Shown here piece after piece: positions 62,213 through 64,000 of a DNA stretch of 64,000 nucleotides (its first letter is position 1; each line of letters begins with the position of its first letter). A program made the translations under genes and the position numbers. The stretch lies in NCBI GenBank assembly GCA_020638695.1, contig JACKIB010000002.1, positions 1 through 64,000 on the forward strand, in the 5' to 3' direction. Under the pieces are notes generated by a model. It had not been told where the DNA came from. It made no database searches and saw nothing but the letters and a program-made list of their open reading frames with translations. The DNA comes from Planctomycetota bacterium. Its GTDB lineage: Bacteria > Planctomycetota > UBA1135 > UBA2386.

Positions 62213-64000
62213 GTGGTCGATCGCCTCTCCGCACGGGCCTCGGAGCTCCCGAACACCGACCTCAATCCGCGCGACGATCCACCGCTCGATTTTCCGGATC
62301 GCGAATTCGGCAGCCTCACGGCCAGCGACTACGCGGAGCTCGGTTTCCAGTGTGGGCTCGAGGTCCACCAGCAACTGCACACCGCGCGCAAGCTGTTCTG
62401 CCGCTGTCCGGCGGGTCGGTTCGTGACCCGAACCGACGCGACCGTCCTCCGGCACATGCGCCCCACGCTGAGTGAACTCGGGGAGTACGACGGCTGCGCG
62501 TTGATGGAGTTCAAGACCCGCAAGGAGATCGTGTACCTGCTGGAGCACGGCACGGTGTGCACCTACGAGCTCGACGACACGCCACCGTTCCCGATCGACG
62601 AAGTGGCGGTACGCCATGCACTGCGGATCTCCCGGATGTTCGACCTGCAGCTCGTCTCGGAGCTGCAGGTGATGCGCAAGCAGTACCTCGACGGCTCGAT
62701 CCCCACCGGGTTCCAACGCACGGCGTTGATCGGCATCGGTGGCACGATCCCGTTCCACGACAGCGAACTGGGTGACGACCAGGTGCTGCGGATCCGCCAG
62801 CTCACGCTCGAGGAGGACTCGTGCCGCGAGGTGTCGGACATCGGGCACCGCATCACATTCCGCACCGATCGGCTCGGCATGCCCCTGGTCGAGACGGTCA
62901 CCGAACCCGACCTGCGCACACCGCACGACGTGGCGGCCGGTGGACGACTGATCGCCGCCGTGGCGCGCGCCAGCGGGCACGCGCGCCGCGGCTCGGGCAG
63001 CGGTCGCCAGGACGTCAACGTGTCGATCGCCGGCAGCCGCCGCGTCGAGCTCAAGGGGGTCGGGCGCCACGCAGTGCTGCCGAGGTTGGTGCACAACGAG
63101 GCGTTCCGGCATCTCAACCTGCTGCGCATCCGCGCCGCCCTGCGCGAGCGGGGCATCACCGCGGACCTGCTCGATGGTTGTCTGCACGCTGATCTCGGCG
63201 GGCTGCTCGCGGGCTGCGGGTTCGCCCCGATCGAACGGGCGGCGCGCGACGGATCGGTGCTGCGCGCCGTGCGCCTGCCCGGTTTCGGCACGCTGCTAGG
63301 ACACCGCACCCAGCCCGGGCGCACGTTCGCCCACGAGTTCGCCGAGCGCGTACGGGTGATCGCTTGCCTCACCACCCGCCCGTTCCTGCTCGCCGAGGAC
63401 GACGACGGCGGGGCGCTCGCCGCGGCGCGTTGGCGCGAAGTGCGCATGGCGGTGCGCGCTGATGCCGAGGATGCGGTGCTGCTGGTGTGGGGACCCCGCG
63501 AGGACATCGACACCGCGTCGCACGAGATCGTACTGCGCGCCAAGGCCGCCTTGGTCGGCGTGCCCTCGGAGACCCGCCAGGCGCACCCCGATGGCACCAC
63601 CGGCTTCGAGCGGATCCTGCCCGGGCCACAGCGCATGTACCCGGACACCGACACTCCGCCGCTGCCGATCCCCGACGCGTGGGTCGCCGAGGTCGAGAGC
63701 CGAACGGTGGAACTGCCGTGGCAGCGTCGAGCGCGGTACATCGCGAAGGGTCTGCCGGCGCCGGCTGCACGACGGATGGCGCACTCCACGTGGGCGGAGT
63801 TGTACGACGAGCTGGCGATCGAGGACCCGCCCACCGCGCGCCGCATCGCGTTCGCACTCGAGGCGCGGCTGCCACACTTCTGGCGGTCTTCCGGCGTTCG
63901 CACCCTGCCCGCGGCGGAACGCCTCCGTCCGCTGGTGCGGGCACTGGTCGAAGGTCGCATGCACCCGTCCGGCACCAACTGGGTGCTCGATCGACTGCTG
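62213..64000 (+). CDS. gatE: Glu-tRNA(Gln) amidotransferase subunit E, GatE (partial, runs off the window)
   Basis: 596 codons from GTG 62213 with no stop before the window edge. The archaeal enzyme is about 620-630 residues, so only a short C-terminal part is missing. GatE, with GatD, converts Glu-tRNA(Gln) to Gln-tRNA(Gln). Its kinase domain phosphorylates the glutamyl ester. Motifs: GFQCGLEVHQQLHTARKLFCRC (42-63), DDTPPFPIDE, GFQRTALIG, QLTLEEDSCR, RTDRLGMPLVETVTEPDL, SGSGRQDVNVSI, VELKGVG, FERILPGPQRMYPDTDTPP, and the GatB/Yqey-type tail beginning near VEGRMHPSG. It is distinct from GatB because of the N-terminal wording and the inserted AspRS-like domain at about 320-450. GatE is typical of archaea and unusual in a bacterium. 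Confidence 0.93.
   Translation, partial: MVDRLSARASELPNTDLNPRDDPPLDFPDREFGSLTASDYAELGFQCGLEVHQQLHTARKLFCRCPAGRFVTRTDATVLRHMRPTLSELGEYDGCALMEFKTRKEIVYLLEHGTVCTYELDDTPPFPIDEVAVRHALRISRMFDLQLVSELQVMRKQYLDGSIPTGFQRTALIGIGGTIPFHDSELGDDQVLRIRQLTLEEDSCREVSDIGHRITFRTDRLGMPLVETVTEPDLRTPHDVAAGGRLIAAVARASGHARRGSGSGRQDVNVSIAGSRRVELKGVGRHAVLPRLVHNEAFRHLNLLRIRAALRERGITADLLDGCLHADLGGLLAGCGFAPIERAARDGSVLRAVRLPGFGTLLGHRTQPGRTFAHEFAERVRVIACLTTRPFLLAEDDDGGALAAARWREVRMAVRADAEDAVLLVWGPREDIDTASHEIVLRAKAALVGVPSETRQAHPDGTTGFERILPGPQRMYPDTDTPPLPIPDAWVAEVESRTVELPWQRRARYIAKGLPAPAARRMAHSTWAELYDELAIEDPPTARRIAFALEARLPHFWRSSGVRTLPAAERLRPLVRALVEGRMHPSGTNWVLDRLL

Noticed and set aside
1..64000. tRNA, rRNA, CRISPR array or transposase gene
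   Set aside because: I looked for T-arm-like GGTTCGA contexts, regularly spaced short repeats and transposase motifs and found none that hold. The short repeats found are MITE- or palindrome-like and have no encoded enzyme here.

Overview
The window is very GC-rich bacterial DNA and looks like a planctomycete-type genome. No marker gene in the window proves the taxon. The inference rests on many large secreted proteins with short signal peptides ending in Ala-Gln, tandem FG-GAP/VCBS, FN3 and LamG proteins, an Asn-Pro-Tyr-Ala-Ala-Pro membrane protein, multihaem cytochromes, and an archaeal-type gatE. No rRNA, tRNA or CRISPR array was seen. Long antisense ORFs are common because of the base composition and were left out.

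Layout: 0.3-6 kb holds a TerB/trypsin-like membrane protease and two tandem FG-GAP proteins, all on the minus strand. 6-16.8 kb (plus strand) holds a 1546-residue FN3/concanavalin-like secreted protein, a membrane glycosyltransferase, a DUF1579 protein, the peroxiredoxin Bcp, a DUF1801/YdeI protein, a SorAB-like sulfite dehydrogenase pair and a thioesterase. 16.8-27 kb holds a serine hydrolase with five tandem repeats resembling polyglycine hydrolases, a DUF418 protein, a trypsin/TPR protein, and a tightly overlapping three-gene operon (DUF3419 aminocarboxypropyl-transferase-like, haem-oxygenase-like di-iron oxidase, GNAT). 27-34 kb has a LamG paralogue pair and membrane or hypothetical proteins.

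34-43.6 kb is the most striking part. It is a minus-strand operon encoding, in order, a ferredoxin/flavoprotein/cytochrome-b-like membrane fusion, a 23-haem anchored cytochrome, an outer-membrane beta-barrel candidate, a 7-haem lipoprotein and an 11-haem lipoprotein. Together these form a plausible complete electron conduit from cytoplasm to cell surface, with 41 CxxCH motifs. A lipoprotein-resB-ccsA cytochrome c maturation operon follows within 1.6 kb (45.1-48.9 kb) and would serve it.

49-64 kb holds a secreted prenyltransferase-fold protein, a secreted PPDK-like ATP-grasp protein, a transglutaminase-like protein, a frameshifted pyruvate-kinase remnant, a TraB/TIKI-like protein, peptide deformylase, a membrane protein, a coupled wecB / NuoF-like / tatD run, and gatE running off the end.

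Three dispersed non-coding repeat families were found by eye. Family A is a ~180 bp imperfect palindrome, family B is a ~165 bp MITE-like unit with terminal inverted repeats, and family C is a ~180 bp tandem unit with a partial copy inside a coding gene. Two family B units abut head to tail directly upstream of the multihaem operon.
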